From: Cervus elaphus | Lineage: Eukaryota > Chordata > Mammalia > Artiodactyla > Cervidae | Assembly (NCBI RefSeq): GCF_910594005.1 | Contig: NC_057823.1 | Location: 101,728,015-101,792,014, forward strand | Reading direction: 5' to 3' | DNA: 64,000 nucleotides | Shown: positions 23,106 through 35,094 of the stretch, one piece after another | Layout: each line of letters starts with the position of its first letter | Position numbering within the stretch: the stretch's first letter is position 1 | The notes under the pieces: model-generated | The model's input: the letters and a program-made list of their open reading frames with translations, nothing else | Database searches by the model: none | What the model was told of the DNA's origin: nothing | Position numbers and translations under genes: made by a program

Positions 23106-24131
23106 TTAATAATTGGCACACACCCATTTGTCCACCCCACACATTCTACTCAAGTCAATCCCAAATTGTGCAGTTTTATAGGTTCACCTTCCTTTTAATA
23201 GCTGAACCCATATTTCACCTCCCAGTTTCCTCCCCAGGTACTTCAATTTTTTTTTAAGAGTTTACTATCGATATTTTCCCTGTTTTCTTTGTTGAACTGT
23301 TGCTTTGGTTATCGGCAGGTCCCTAGGTGGTCCTATATCCTTTGTCTGTGCTTCTGTAGCTTTCTCTGGACCACTTTTCCTCCAAAACAGAGACGTTTCC
23401 TTCCTAAAGTTTCTTTTTGACAGAGGCCTGGCATTTAAGGGCTAGGAGATTCACGTGCAAAATAAACTAATCATTTCAAATCACATCACTAGCCAAATCA
23501 TTCTATAATAAATAGAAAAAAGCATTTGTGCCTAAATTCGGGCTGCTATATTATTAAAATGTTGCTTTTATGTTATTTATAAATTAGGGTCCACAGCCAT
23601 CATCTGGCTTAGAGGAATCTGTCTTGAAAAATGAAAAAGAGGTAAACGTTTGGAGACTTTGGATTCAGAGGTACATTTTTTCAGGGAACACTTCCAAATA
23701 CTCTAAGGAAGAACTTACTTCATTATCATACTATTATATATGTCTTCATCCTTATAAAGTTGGACATTCCAGAATATAGTTTTGCTCAACTTTATACAAC
23801 CGAAAGCCTGTAAAACTGAAGAATGTTATCCTCAAAGATAACATTAGGATACTGGTAACTTTGGAATCATAAAACGTCATTGGATTTTGTTTTAACTTAC
23901 TTTCTTTTTCTTTTAAAGCCCTCAGAGATCTCATATTCTCTCAAGATTCTAGTGTCTTTCTTGTCCACACACCATCACTCTCATCGCTGTAGATGGTAGG
24001 CTTCTGAGAGACACACGTGTGGAGGTCAGTGAAAGATCAGTTCCAATCCAGTCTTCATTGAGAGACAATGCTGGAGGGTTCTTATACGTGGGTGTGGTTT
24101 TGTGTTATTTCTAATTATTTCGATAGATGTC
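23106..24131. other. Unassigned DNA
   Basis: No repeat or gene recognised. Confidence 0.5.
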
Positions 24132-24339
24132 ACTTCTTTCAAAAAGACTTTCCCTGCCATCTCACCCAAGCTTGTGTAGCTTTGGCCATTATGTCCTCTG
24201 GATATTTTTCATGTGCTTCTGTTCCTGCAGTTGCGGGCTGCCTCCCTATTAAGAGATTCTTGTGAATGCTGATATTCTAAGTACCTAGAACAGTGCCTGG
24301 AGCATGTTAGTACTTAATAAATTGTTGAATGAATGAATG
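24132..24339 (+). repeat. L2 LINE 3' end
   Basis: Sense L2 landmarks: AAGACTTTCCCTGCCATCTC, then GTACCTAGAACAGTGCCTGG, AGCATGTTAGTACTTAATAAATTG and the TTGAATGAATGAATG terminus. About 200 bp of the 3' UTR and the end of the ORF region, with no frame. Confidence 0.8.
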
Positions 24340-26209
24340 CATTGAACGTTGCTTCAAGGCCAAGGCTGTTTCTTCAAACATTACCAAAATTAGGAAGTAG
24401 ACATTTCCCCTTATCAGTGCTCATTACCTGCACTAACTCTTACCATCTTTCAGGTATTCCTACCTTGATTTTGTCTTTGGAATAGGCAACTCTATCCTGG
24501 AGCTATTTTCCCTTCTTCTTTCCATCTCCCTATCATTCTAAATTGTATTATTTGGTGCCCTAATCAATAGAATCTTGCTAAAGGAATGACTCATTTGATA
24601 TACTCATTTCTGTTATTATATTTATGACTGGAAACGGCTAAAATATTTTCCACTACTATTTAAATGTTATCAGACTTTGAAATTTCACTATAAATTAAGT
24701 CGTTAAACTCAAAGATCTGACCCTATGGTGAGATTTTAGTCCCTGTGGCAGGCTTGAAGATCAGATTTTTGATGAGGGGATATTATTCAGATGTTCCCCA
24801 TGTCACTTCCCCTAATTCCTATGGTTTCATTCCTTCCAGAATTGCCTCCAAATAAGTAACTTTCTTTGGACTCTGCGGGCACTCCAGCTTCACTGATGGT
24901 TCTCTGAGGAGAGGGCCAGCTGGTCCATTGTTGTCTCCTAACTCACATCGTTACCCCCATCTATACATGAGAATCCTCACATTTATCATGGAATATCACT
25001 GAACAGGAAAAGATACGTGTTAGTAGTTGCTGGGAAAACTAGTCCAAAGCAATCATCAAGAAAAAATCTGTTCTTTATGTTCCTTTCTGTTTTGCATGAT
25101 AATAACCCATCAAAAAAAAAAAAAAAAAAACCTAGCTAAAATGAGGAAAGAATCTTGGCATAATAATATTATAAGCTAAGATCATGCAGATGTGGTTTCA
25201 TGCAGAATTCAGCTTTGTGCACTGAAAGAAGTAGTAATCTGTCCAGCAGAGCTCTCGGGGCCTGAAGCAGTAACTGCTGCCCGTTACCCAATAGTACTGT
25301 GAACTACCTTATTAATTAGTGTGCATGTGTGTTTCTAGAGTCCAGATTTGTATCTATTAAACCAGATTAGAATGAACAAATCAGACATTCTTTTAACACT
25401 AGACCTGAGTGGATGAATGAGAACTTAGGCGGTATCAGACAAATCGGGGATGGGATTGACCACCCAGGGGTGTAAGTATCCCGGTGTGCAGACCTCATCA
25501 CTGGATTGCCCGCCGCTCACTGCACTGCCCTGCTGAGGACCCAAGTGAGCTTCCACCTCCTGTTCTGCTGGAGGGCCCACTGCTCAGACCTCTTCCTCCT
25601 TGGTATGTTGTTTCATCCTCAGTTTCCTTGGTTTTAAACCAGATTCCAAAAACCAGTTTCTTGACAAGTTTTTGCGTAGTTGACTGTATTCTTTCTGTTT
25701 TAATTTCATGTAAATGTTTCCCTTTTAGAAACTGCCTGAGCCAGTCTTATCATTCTATGACACGTGAGACAGTTGGAGAAGTTCAGTGACTTTCTGTTTA
25801 CATAGTTTGCTAAGACGAGAAAGACAAGCCAGGCCTTTTTTCTGCCTCCTGGCCATTCATCCCTCCTCTACATCATGCATTTTCTGACTAAAACCTGGAG
25901 TAAGTGTCTCCCTTGGTATCTGAGAATGCAAAAATGGCTGAAGTGCCCTTGAAAGTCCTTTGAGCTTATTTCCTGGCAAAGAAAAATGAAGCTAAGTCTG
26001 ATTGTTTATTTTTAAGTATTTACTAAAAGGATTCTTGGTTGTTGGCGTTGAAAAATATAAAACCATAATGGAGACTATACCATACAATATGGCATATTAT
26101 ATATTTATTTGAAAAAGCAAACAATGAAGTTATTTACAAAGCACATAATAACTGTATTTGCTTAGAGGCAATTTGGAAGTGATGTTAAAATTTGAGAGCA
26201 TTTACAATT
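24340..26209. other. Unassigned DNA with an A19 run
   Basis: No repeat family recognised. A run of 19 A lies at 25112-25130, without a readable element or TSD beside it. A GC-richer patch at about 25440-25620 is unidentified. Confidence 0.5.
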
Positions 26210-26214
26210 TTTCA

Positions 26215-26570
26215 GCAAATATTAAACAGGAACCTACAGAGTATCAGACACATGCTAAGTGCTTAGGATGCAGTGATAATAGTATGCACACAACTCCTGC
26301 TTTCCTTGAGCTTTCTGTCTAGTTGGGGATACAGATAAATAAGGGGTAAGATATAGTGTGAAGGTGCACATCTGAGGTGAAGTACAGGGCATGTGAGTCC
26401 TTAGCAAGGGGAGTTCATCTTCACATGGGCTGTCTGAGAAGTTTTGCCAGTAGAAAAGACATGTCAACTGAGAAGTCAAGAATAAAGAGAAGTTAACCCA
26501 GTAAAAATAGGAGTTGGTTGCGGATGGACAAATATTGCAGGTAGAGGGAGCAGCAAGTGGAAAAGTTCCA
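26215..26570 (-). repeat. L2-like LINE remnant
   Basis: Antisense order CCTACAGAGTATCAGACACATGC, TAAGTGCTTAGGATGCAGTGA, CCTTGAGCTTTCTGTCTAGTTGG, and later GGTAGAGGGAGCAGCAAGTGG. This follows the mirror image of the L2 3' region, with strong divergence. Confidence 0.5.
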
Positions 26571-27400
26571 AATTAAAAAGAGTAAATAATTTTTCAGGGA
26601 CTGAAAGCAGTTCTGAATTATTGAAATATGCCTCCTACAGACTTTTCTATGACTATTTTAGTGATAAACATACACGGTGTTTTTTTCTCAAATATGTACT
26701 TTTTCTGGACTTGAACATTTATGAAACAGTGTTTGTTTCTTTTAATTTTTGGAAGAAGGGGCAGGACTCTAATCTCCATGCATACTGGTTGTTTATTATC
26801 TCCACCCCACGTGTGTTAATGTATGTGGGAGTAATGTCCCTGGGAGGAGATACCGTGTTTTCACATAAATCTATAAATCATGAAAAGTGGATGCCATATT
26901 TTGCCTGCATTATGACTATTGTCACTTATAACTTAGAATGTAGGCATTCTGCTCAAAAGACTTGTGTGCCTTGTCATATATAATTGTTAATGTGTTTCCA
27001 ACTTCTAACTAACTTAAACTTTATTTTATATACTTATACCTTTATTTACCTATTTTAGATATCTTCTTATACCTTTTTTTGTGGTAGAGCACCTCAAAAT
27101 CCTACTTAGAGCTTGGAAGTTTCCAAGAATTCTGCCACACTGGATGATTTAATTGACAACTGAGAGAGAGAAAAAAGACTCTTAGGAATTTATTGTAACT
27201 AACTTATGCCTATTCAAAGCAAACCAGTGGCGAGAAACTGTCCTGTTTATGTTTCCCTGCACTGAAACCTCTTGCTCCCTTCCAGAACCGCACATGCTTA
27301 TATACTAGGTTGTTCAGTATTAAAGTGATTATGAAGATTCCTAATGTACAGATATGTTCTAATAATACATCATAAATATTAGCCATTATAATGACCATTG
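26571..27400. other. Unassigned DNA
   Basis: No repeat recognised. A 120-codon plus-strand frame at 26621-26983 opens at a TTG codon, has no domain and lies in AT-rich sequence; rejected as a gene. Confidence 0.5.
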
Positions 27401-27612
27401 GGGCGTCCCTGGTGGCTCAGTGGTAAAGAATCCGCCTGCAATGCTGGAGACGTGGGTTCAAACCCTGGGTTGGGAAGACGTCCTGGAGGAAAGAATGCAG
27501 CCCACTCCAGTATTCATGCCTGAAAAGCCCCATGGGCAGAGGAGCCTGGAGGACTCCAGTCCATAGGGTCGCAAAGCATCGGATACGACGGAGTGACTGA
27601 GCAGCGGCAGCA
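27401..27612 (+). mobile_element. Bov-tA SINE
   Basis: Sense full-length copy. The tRNA-like head GGGCGTCCCTGGTGGCTCAGTGG carries the A-box region, and the B box is GGTTCAAACCC at 27455-27465. The body follows (CCCACTCCAGTATTCATGCC, AGTCCATAGGGTCGCAAAGC) with a GACTGAGCAGCGGCAGC end. The internal RNA polymerase III promoter is close to intact. No clear TSD was found. Confidence 0.95.
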
Positions 27613-27639
27613 TGGTAATCATCACTAACAGTGTTGATA

Positions 27640-27870
27640 ACTAGCGTTTTTGTCATGGTACTGTACCTCAGATACTGTGCTACGCGTTTCATCTTCACGA
27701 TTTCATTTAATCTGCATTTATTATGCAGCAGGCATTGACCTTTTCTATCTTACAGTTAAAGAAATTGAGGCATGGAGAGGCTATGTACTTTGCCCAAAGT
27801 CACAGAAGAAATATGTGGGGAGAAGGGCTTTGAATCTAGGCTGTCTTACTTCAAAGCTCACTTGTGTACT
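27640..27870 (-). repeat. MIR SINE
   Basis: Antisense MIR is recognisable along nearly its whole length: GATACTGTGCTACGCGTTTC, ATTTCATTTAATCTGC, AAATTGAGGCATGGAGAGG, TTTGCCCAAAGTCACAGAAG, and GGGCTTTGAATCTAGGCTG. Confidence 0.75.
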
Positions 27871-28229
27871 AGATAGACTCTATTGCTGAAGATAGTGGCA
27901 TCAAAAAACAGTGAAAAGGGTAAACTAGCTGCCTGCCCAAGAAACCAGTAGAGTATGACATTAAAAGAGACTTTTTTTTTTTTACATGATGAGCTATTTT
28001 CTTATGGATATTTTCAGGATATTTATTAGGTTCAAATTACTTGCAGTTCTTGTGGATGCTAATAAGCCACCCTATTTACCTTTATGCTGAACTTTACAAG
28101 TGGTATTTGTACCTTTATAACCTTGACATTTATTAGGGTTTGAAAAGTGCTGTTTACTCCTTGAGAAAAGAGTACATCTACTCCTGGTTTGTTGAAAAAA
28201 AAAAAATCAGCATTACATGTACAGTTGTT

Positions 28230-28400
28230 TTAGTGGTTCTTTATCATAGACCAAGCTCTTTTGCATTGTTTTATTCTTAAAGCTTTTCTAGAGACAGAGG
28301 GTGAATATCATTGCCTCCATTGCATGGCTAAGGAAACCGATTCTCAGTGAATGATGGTTGAACCAGAATTAGAACATGGAACTCTATATGCTTCCCTATA
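28230..28400 (-). repeat. MIR SINE, degenerate
   Basis: ATTGTTTTATTCTTAAAGC, then ATCATTGCCTCCATTGCATGGC and AAGGAAACCGATTCTCAGTG, then GAACCAGAATTAGAACATGG keep antisense MIR order with many mutations. A TATATGCTTCCC/TATATGCTGCTTCCC tandem repeat closes it. Confidence 0.5.
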
Positions 28401-30370
28401 TGCTGCTTCCCTACGTATAATTTAGAAGAATAAGTTGAAGGAATTTCACAAGGAATGATAATATAAGGAGATAAAAACAGCTCCCTATAGGGAAGCTAGA
28501 ATGTGACACTGTCTCCTGATTGCTTAACATTACCAAACACGACTTGGTTGATAACTGCACTGCGGACAATGAAATTCCTGATTATTGCAATTCATGAGTA
28601 TAGTGCATGGCGCTTTTGCTGGCCCCTACTTGTGTGTCTGTGTGTGTGAGAAGGCAGCTTCTTGGACATCAGGCCTCCCCTCAGTCTATACTGATGGCAA
28701 TGGGGAGGGAAGGCAGGTGTTAGTAGAGAGGGACTTTATAAACTCTCAGGAAAACCGGGGAAACGACTCCATTTTTCAATAGATGAAGCCCATTGACTGT
28801 CTTAGCAAGGATTTGAAAGAATTTGTCCTTTTAGCAAATAAAGCTAAAGTAATTTTGAAAATCCATTGTAGTTAGGAGAAAAATACATTCCATCAGCTTG
28901 TCAGCATACTCAAATTCTTGCTACAATTTGTATTCAAATAATCTGTTGTCTTAGAAAATTTAGCTCTTAGCCAAGATTTTCCATATTTAATTAAAGAAAG
29001 AAGTGACAAGATGAGTTGGAAAGTGTAGATTTTTGTAAATAATGGACAAAAACCAGAATAAAAAACGTGTTGAAAGAGATCTTGGCAATAGCTCCAAGTC
29101 ATCAAAATCGTTAGCCAAAGACAAATATCGGAAGTGGAAAGTATGCATACAGATATGAGGGCAGGTAGGATCAAATTAAAAAGGCAAAAATATTAGCCAA
29201 TCAGATGTGAACTTGATAGTATCTTTTTTATTAAAATAGTCTTTAACAGTAATTTTACAGTGATCACACATTAAGGGAACTTTGTGATCTTCAAATATTG
29301 TGATAAAAAAAGTTTCCTTCAGTTGAAGAATTACTTTACTGTCAGGCAAGTCCTTGTAGTCACACTCCTGGGGAGCAAAATTGCCCGTTGTCTTGGCCAA
29401 AGCATCTAGCCTGACGCAGACCAGAAAGGCACCGCAGCCCTAACAACCTGAAGAAAGTAAAATGACAGAGGCTGACGGGCTGATTTAAGGTTCTTTAGAG
29501 AGAGACTGAGGTTCGCCCAGGGCAAAGATTTCATGACTCTGCTGAGGAGGTCCAGTTCCTGTGTTGTGCAGATGTGGGCCTTCATCAGCTCTGTTATAAC
29601 TGGGTTCAGCTCAACGCTGGTTTATGTAGTTGCCTTTAGAGATGTCTATCAGGGGTCTGCCACAGACCTGGGCTAGTACTTAACCTCGGTGGGTCTTTTT
29701 CTGTACAGCACAATCAATACACTCTGGTTCATTTCCAGTCCTCACAGGGACGCCTGTGAGCAGGAACATAGTAAATGTGAGGTTCTTTAGAGTTTCTCAG
29801 AGCAAAGACACATTGTGTACTGTGAATTATTGCTATTATTTATGTAGTTATTGTTAGTAGTACGTTAGAGTAAACAGCACTGTCAGTCAAGATTTGAGTA
29901 TTTTTTAGCTAAAAATCAACAAAGTTCAGCTTAAATAATTTGAGTTCTACTGGAATGGATAACAAAGTTCAGGTATAATAATTTCTTTTCTTGGAAGGGC
30001 ACTGAACAATATATTTATTTAGGATCCACAGAAACATTTTCTTTGTGTTTGTTGTTGTTGAAATTGGAAGGTGTCCTAGTACCAGATAGAATCAGTTCTG
30101 TTAGATAAAATTTCCTCAACTGAGCGACGGCTGACCGGCTTCAGTTTTTTATTCTGTTCCCTTCATATACCCTCTCTCCTAGGCTCCTTCACATAAGACA
30201 GTCAAATAATTATAAAAGCCATACCTTGAATACTTTCAAATCAGAAACATACAAACAGGTTTTTTCCCCTAATATCTTGCTAACATTATTTTCTGTTCCA
30301 CCACCCACGGGTAAGGCTGAGGAATGAAGCTTGATCTTTACAGTAAAAATATCTCAATTTATGCAGAGAG
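28401..30370. other. No repeat recognised; contains two unidentified minus-strand frames
   Basis: The stretch is free of recognisable repeats. Minus-strand frames at 28893-29174 and 29176 to about 29430 lie end to end. See the next entry and findings. Confidence 0.45.
29176..29430 (-). other. Unidentified open frame, possibly a decayed exon
   Basis: The minus strand stays open for about 85 codons to TAA at 29176-29178, with exon-like composition. It reads LDALAKTTGNFAPQECDYKD early and CDHCKITVKDYFNKKD later, the latter with a Cys-x2-Cys pair. A polypyrimidine tract and AG at about 29455 (complement of CTGAAGAAAGTAAAATG) lie just upstream and could act as a 3' splice site. I do not recognise a family, no conserved partner exon was seen, and chance is possible. 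Confidence 0.22.
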
Positions 30371-31100
30371 TTTTTTTTCAGGACACATTCAGTATTTATT
30401 GTGATCAGTGCCTTTCAGTGGAGGGGTAGTGTTCTGCACCCGCGCTCACCTGTGTTCGCTGAGGCCTGGGGTTTAGGCGAGGGCCGACGGCTCACTTGAA
30501 GGACAGGGTGCTCCTTGTGAGGATTTGGGGCACCTCTGTGACCGGCCATCGCCTCCTGTCCGTCTAACAAGGACGCCTGGTGACATTTGGTGCTGCGGGT
30601 CTCTGACGCTGGCTCTCCGGTGTAACACTTGAGATGGGCTTTGGTTCCTAGGGCACATTCTCTGTGCAGCCCCCTAACTTCAGAGATTTCTGTGGAAAAC
30701 AGTGGCACCTCTTTTTCCTCAAAACCCCTTAATGGATGTCCCTGGGTGGGTCCCCTCAGTGACCCCTTCGCCTTGCCTGAGATGATTTCTGCAGGCTCCT
30801 CTAAGCCCTTACAAAGCCTCAGAGGCCCTGCCAAGGAGCCTTCACTCAGGGGGAAACTGAAAAGGGCGGTCTTTGCCTTGTTCCCAAATGTTTGCTGGTC
30901 CTGGTGATCAGCAAACGTAGTCGGCTGAATAAAGAGCTGCTTTGCGATGTCTGCTTGCTCACACAGAGGCAAGAAGGGAGAGGAGAAACTGCCAGCACTG
31001 CAAAGCCTCCCCTTCTGCTTTCTTCAGGAATGTTCTTTTCTTCCCCATCTAGGCTTTTGTTCCTTCTTTGTTTTTTTTTTGTTTTTTTTTTTGGGGGCAA
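30371..31100 (-). pseudogene. Candidate retrocopy or 3' exon of an unidentified gene
   Basis: This block is GC-richer than its AT-rich surroundings. On the minus strand a frame is open from just below a TGA near 31032 to the stop at 30415-30417, about 205 codons; no ATG opens it, and TTG at 30972 is the first start-like codon in most of its length. The peptide is rich in Ser, Pro, Gly, Lys and Glu with no recognised domain (it reads HKEHPVLQVSRRPSPKPQAS near the end). Shortly after the stop the minus strand has AATAAA, then about 15 nt later A8 (complement of 30371-30378). An upstream minus-strand segment at 30985-31100 is open in another frame and is Lys-rich from an A-rich tract. Retrocopy with a frameshift, a genuine 3' exon, or an unrecognised repeat are all possible. 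No TSD was found. Confidence 0.3.
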
Positions 31101-31323
31101 GATTTTGGTTTCATTGAAAACTCATAATGCCGGGTAATCAGCATAGACACCCCTCTACTTCACATCTTCACACAGTTCTTGAGTGTATCTGAATCTTTTA
31201 GGAATGAATTTTACATGTTTTTTGTTCGTTCTCTTTAGGCCAAATAATACGTAAATATTTCGTGGTAAATGAAATGTCTCTCCTATTTTAAAAGATACCA
31301 AGAAAGAAAAAGCCCTGGCAAAG

Positions 31324-32040
31324 CAAGATTGTTGGGAGAAATACCAACAACCTCAGATACACATATGATGTCATCCTAATGGCAGAAAGTGAAGAGGAAC
31401 TCAAGAGCCTCTTGATTAAGGTGAAAGAGGAGGGTGAAAAAGCTGGCTTTATTTTCTTAGGCTCCAAAATCACTGCAGATGGTGACTGCAGCCATGAAAT
31501 TAAAAGACGGCTTGCTCCTTGGAAGAAAAGCTATGACCAACCTAGACAGTGTATTAAAAAGCAGAGGCATCACTGCTGACAGAGGTCCATCTAGTCACAG
31601 CTATGGTTTTTCCAGTAGTCTTGTATGGATGTGAGAGTTGGACTATAAAGAAGGCTGAGCACTGAAGAATTGACGCTTTTGAACTGTGGTGTTGGAGAAG
31701 ACTCTTGAGAGTCCCTTGGACTGCAAGGAGATCCAACCAGTCCATCCTAAAGCAAATCAACCCTGAATATTCATTGGAAGGACTGATGCTGAAGCTGAAA
31801 CTCCAAGACTTTGGCCACATGATGTGAAGAGCTGACTCATTAGAAACAAGCCTGATGCTGGGAAAGATTGAGGGCGGGAGGAGAAGGGGACGACAGAGGA
31901 TGAGATGGTTGGATGGTATCACTGACTCAATGGACATGAGTTTGAGTGAGCTCCAGGAGTTGGTAAAGGACAGGGAGGCCTGGCGTGCTGCAGTCTATGG
32001 GGTCGCAAAGAGTCAGACACGACTGATTGACTGAACAACA
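31324..32040 (+). mobile_element. BovB with internal deletion, RT box destroyed
   Basis: Sense BovB from the RT core to the 3' end. The YADD box at 31358-31369 reads YTYD, so the metal-binding motif is lost. At about 31449 the sequence jumps from KAG to FIFLGSKITADGD, skipping roughly 110 bp present in other BovB copies. Stops and frameshifts break the C-terminal region. The TCAGACACGACTGATTGACTG tail and CAACAA end are present, followed by a (TG)n tract. A long minus-strand frame over 31554-31937 is a shadow of this element. Confidence 0.93.
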
Positions 32041-32049
32041 ATCCATTCC

Positions 32050-32076
32050 AAAGTGTGTATGTGTGTGTGTGTGTTT
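32050..32076. repeat. (TG)n microsatellite
   Basis: About nine TG units directly downstream of the BovB 3' end. Confidence 0.9.
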
Positions 32077-33299
32077 TCCTTACCACAAATAAGAAATGTA
32101 GGCAGTGTTTTCCTGAGGAGGAAATGAGTCTCAGAGAAGTTGTCACATACCTAATAAAAGGCAGAGGATTATTCAAGTTTGGCTAACATCGAGTTTGGCT
32201 AACTTTTCTGCTACAGAAAAGTACCTTCTATCTTCCTGTTCCTCTTGGTTGGCCAGCGTTTGAACCGTATTCCCAAATATGGGAGTTGCCTTTTCATTAT
32301 GAGTCTCTGCAGGGGCATATCCTCCTCCCATTATAGACAGTGACGATATTACTTCCCTAGCACGTCCCCTCTTACAGCCAGGGCAAGGATATGTGATCTA
32401 GGTGCCATGAAGTGAGATGTGCCCAGCCCGGAATAGTGGGCACTTTGGGGAGTTTTCTCTCGTTGGCAGTGGAAGATGCAATGCTGGGTTGAAGCTCACT
32501 GGTCAGAACAGTGCTTTCAGGGCCTGAGTCTGGTGTCACAGACCAGCGATGCCGACAGAGCGAGCTGCCGAGTCCAGCGCCGTGAGATGGCAGCCGTGGT
32601 GTTCCAGTTCATCAAGTCATTAGGATAATTTTAGGGATTATTCTTGGCTGCGTATCCACATCTCTGCTTCTCCGACTTTTCCCCTGAGTCTGATATCAAT
32701 CTAATATCCTTTCAATAAATCTCTTTCAATTTAAATCATCTAGGGTTAGTTTCTTTTCTTGTAGTTTCCAGTCTACAGCCTTTTGAATCATTTTAGGCCT
32801 ATTTTCTTCTGTGTTTGACTTCTGTTTTCTGTGTTTGGGGTCTATAGAGTTTATCAGAGAGCTGAATAGTATGACTCGGGGATATATTTTTCATAGTACT
32901 GTCTGCCATTTCCTTACAAACTAAGAGTGACTTTTTAGGACATTAAGGATATGGTTGCTGTCAAGTACCTGGCAGTATGCAAGACCGTAAGTGAGTTGTT
33001 TTCCCATAAATTAACAGGCATGGGCTCTGGAACTTATGAAAAGAAGCAAAATACGCATTTCAAGAGGTTAATTTTGTGAAGTGATACCCTTCAGTTACCA
33101 TCTGTCTAGCAATGCCTGGTCAGTTAGAGCTAAGTTAAGTCACATAAAGTCTTTCTGCTCTCTGTTTTTCTGTTTCCTAACTGACCGATGTCTCCTTTGA
33201 CTTTACCTATACATTCTTCTTTCTCACCCTTTCTTCATCCCTCTCTTCTTCTCTCCCTCCCTCCCACCCTGCCTCCATTTTTGGGTAAGCTTACTCCCA
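32077..33299. other. Unassigned DNA
   Basis: No repeat recognised with confidence. A GC-richer patch at about 32460-32620 may be part of an old LTR but lacks diagnostic ends. A pyrimidine-rich (CCCT)n-like tract lies at 33235-33275. Confidence 0.45.
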
Positions 33300-33437
33300 A
33301 CACACAGGTACAAACACTGGAATCAGTGGCTCTTCAAGGGCAGATACTGTGTCTCATTTGCATTGTTGTCTCCAAAATCAAGTCCAATGCCTGGAACAGA
33401 CTAAACAGTCAGTGAATATTTATTTGAAGAAACTGTT
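33300..33437 (+). repeat. L2 LINE 3' end, degenerate
   Basis: GGGCAGATACTGTGTCTCATTTGC, TCCAATGCCTGGAACAGAC and AGTGAATATTTATTTGAAGAA match the sense L2 terminus (GGGCAGGGACTGTGTCT.., TGCCTAGAACAG, AATAAATATTTGTTGAA). Confidence 0.65.
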
Positions 33438-34761
33438 GAGTACTGAAAATTCTGATATGGTTAATTTCCTTCAGATTTCACCTTTGTTTAAGCCAAGTTT
33501 TCAAGAGATGTTTATCTACGTAGTTTATGTAATTCTTCATTAAGCTTTCATGATTCATTTGGCTTCTTCCAAAACCTTATCTTTTCCACATTCTCTCTCT
33601 CTCCCCTCTCCTTTCACATAAACCCACATGTAGCCTGTGAGCACTTATGCAGCAAGGTGGCCCAAGGCTGATGACTATTGTTTTAACAATAAAAGTTTCC
33701 TCTGAAAAACCTTAGTATTAATATCAGTATATTTTAAGCCCTCTCACATTTTCACTTTCTCTGGCCCCATTCCATTGTATTACTTTCAATCCACTAAGTC
33801 TTAGGAGAAGGTTTTTGATTGCTTAGTGACACATGATTTGTGATGGTTGTATTCAACATTTTAAAATATCATTCGGGGAGGAGAGAAGTTTAGATTGGAC
33901 CAGGACATGCCTTTAACTTTATGTGTTAGCGCCTGTCTCCCAAAGTTCTGAGGTTCAGTCATTATCGTAGTCTGTCGTGTAAAGCTCTATTTGTGTTACC
34001 GGTCTCAGAATTCTGAATCTCATGCTGCGAAATATGGGGGTTCCGTTTTGTAACACTCCCTTTCTGGAACCTACTCTTTATTTTCAAAGGGAACAAGGAT
34101 TATCGTGGAAGAAAAGAATGAGGATAATAATGGCTCCATTTTTACAAGCCCCCTGTCAGGTTTTTGTGATGTAACCTCTGCCAATTTAAGTAAAGGCAGG
34201 TGAGAAAGACCCAGGGGCTCCAGTCACACACGTCTGCCCTGCGTGTACCTACTGTTCTATCTAACCCTAACTCTCTCCCAGTCTTTTCAAAAGGAGAAAA
34301 GAAAAGGACATGAAATAGTGCCTGTCTGTCGTACTGCAGACTGGATAGAATATATCAAAGAGGAAATTATATGTCTGTGACTTGGAAAACATTCATTATA
34401 ACTGATCATAGAACAAATTGACATGGACTCATGCAATGTGCTGGCCTCACAGTAGATTTAAATACGTAGAACAAAGGCAAGGACAGGGAGTATCATGACC
34501 TTATTTCCAGTCAGTCTCTTAAAATGTCTTTTTAAGATTTCTGCTACATTTGGGGCTTAAAGAATACTAAGGTCCTTCTAGAAAAAGAAGCTATGTTAAG
34601 TGTCACATTGTATAAAATGATACTTTCAAGACATTTACAGTTTAGTGAGGGAGAAGTTATCAAAGAAATACCATAAGTTATAATTCAATATGAAATTTAA
34701 TAACAGCCATCTTATAGTGAATAATCACCCTGTGATTTAAGCTATTCTAATTTCTGAACAT
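33438..34761. other. Unassigned DNA
   Basis: No repeat or gene recognised. Confidence 0.5.
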
Positions 34762-34940
34762 CCTGTCTCCCCCTTCTCCTCCTGCCCTGAATCTTTCCCA
34801 GCATCAGGGTCTTTTCCAAAGAGTTGGCTCTTCATATCAGGTGGCCAAAGTATTAGAGCTTCAGCTTCATCATCAGTCCTTCCAATGAATATACAGGGTT
34901 GATTTCCTTTAGGATTGATTGGATTCATCTCCCTGCTGTC
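34762..34940 (-). mobile_element. BovB internal fragment lacking the 3' tail
   Basis: Antisense BovB: CTGCCCTGAATCTTTCCCAGC, GTGGCCAAAGTATTAGAGC, GATTTCCTTTAGGATTGATTGG. The usual 3' end, which should lie to the left of 34762, is absent. A fragment lacking its 3' end implies deletion or rearrangement after insertion. Confidence 0.88.
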
Positions 34941-35094
34941 TGTTATAGCATTGTTTGAATTTTAAACCACAAAGCAGTAATTGATCTTTAGTTTCAAAAG
35001 CAGGCAGTCTTAAGCAACATGACACATAATGGAATCTGAAATATTTCAAATTTGTATATAAGGCACTGCAGTTTTGCTTTTGTTTATGAAAATC

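Noticed and set aside
25112..25130. A19 run as a retroelement tail
   Set aside because: No SINE or LINE body and no flanking direct repeat could be found, so it is left as a homopolymer. The same holds for the runs at 40081-40098 and 50304-50322.
27401..27473. tRNA gene suggested by A- and B-box-like sequence
   Set aside because: The boxes belong to the tRNA-derived head of a Bov-tA SINE; the sequence does not close into a full cloverleaf with a mature 3' end.
31554..31937. 127-codon minus-strand frame
   Set aside because: It is a shadow on the opposite strand of the BovB copy at 31324-32040.
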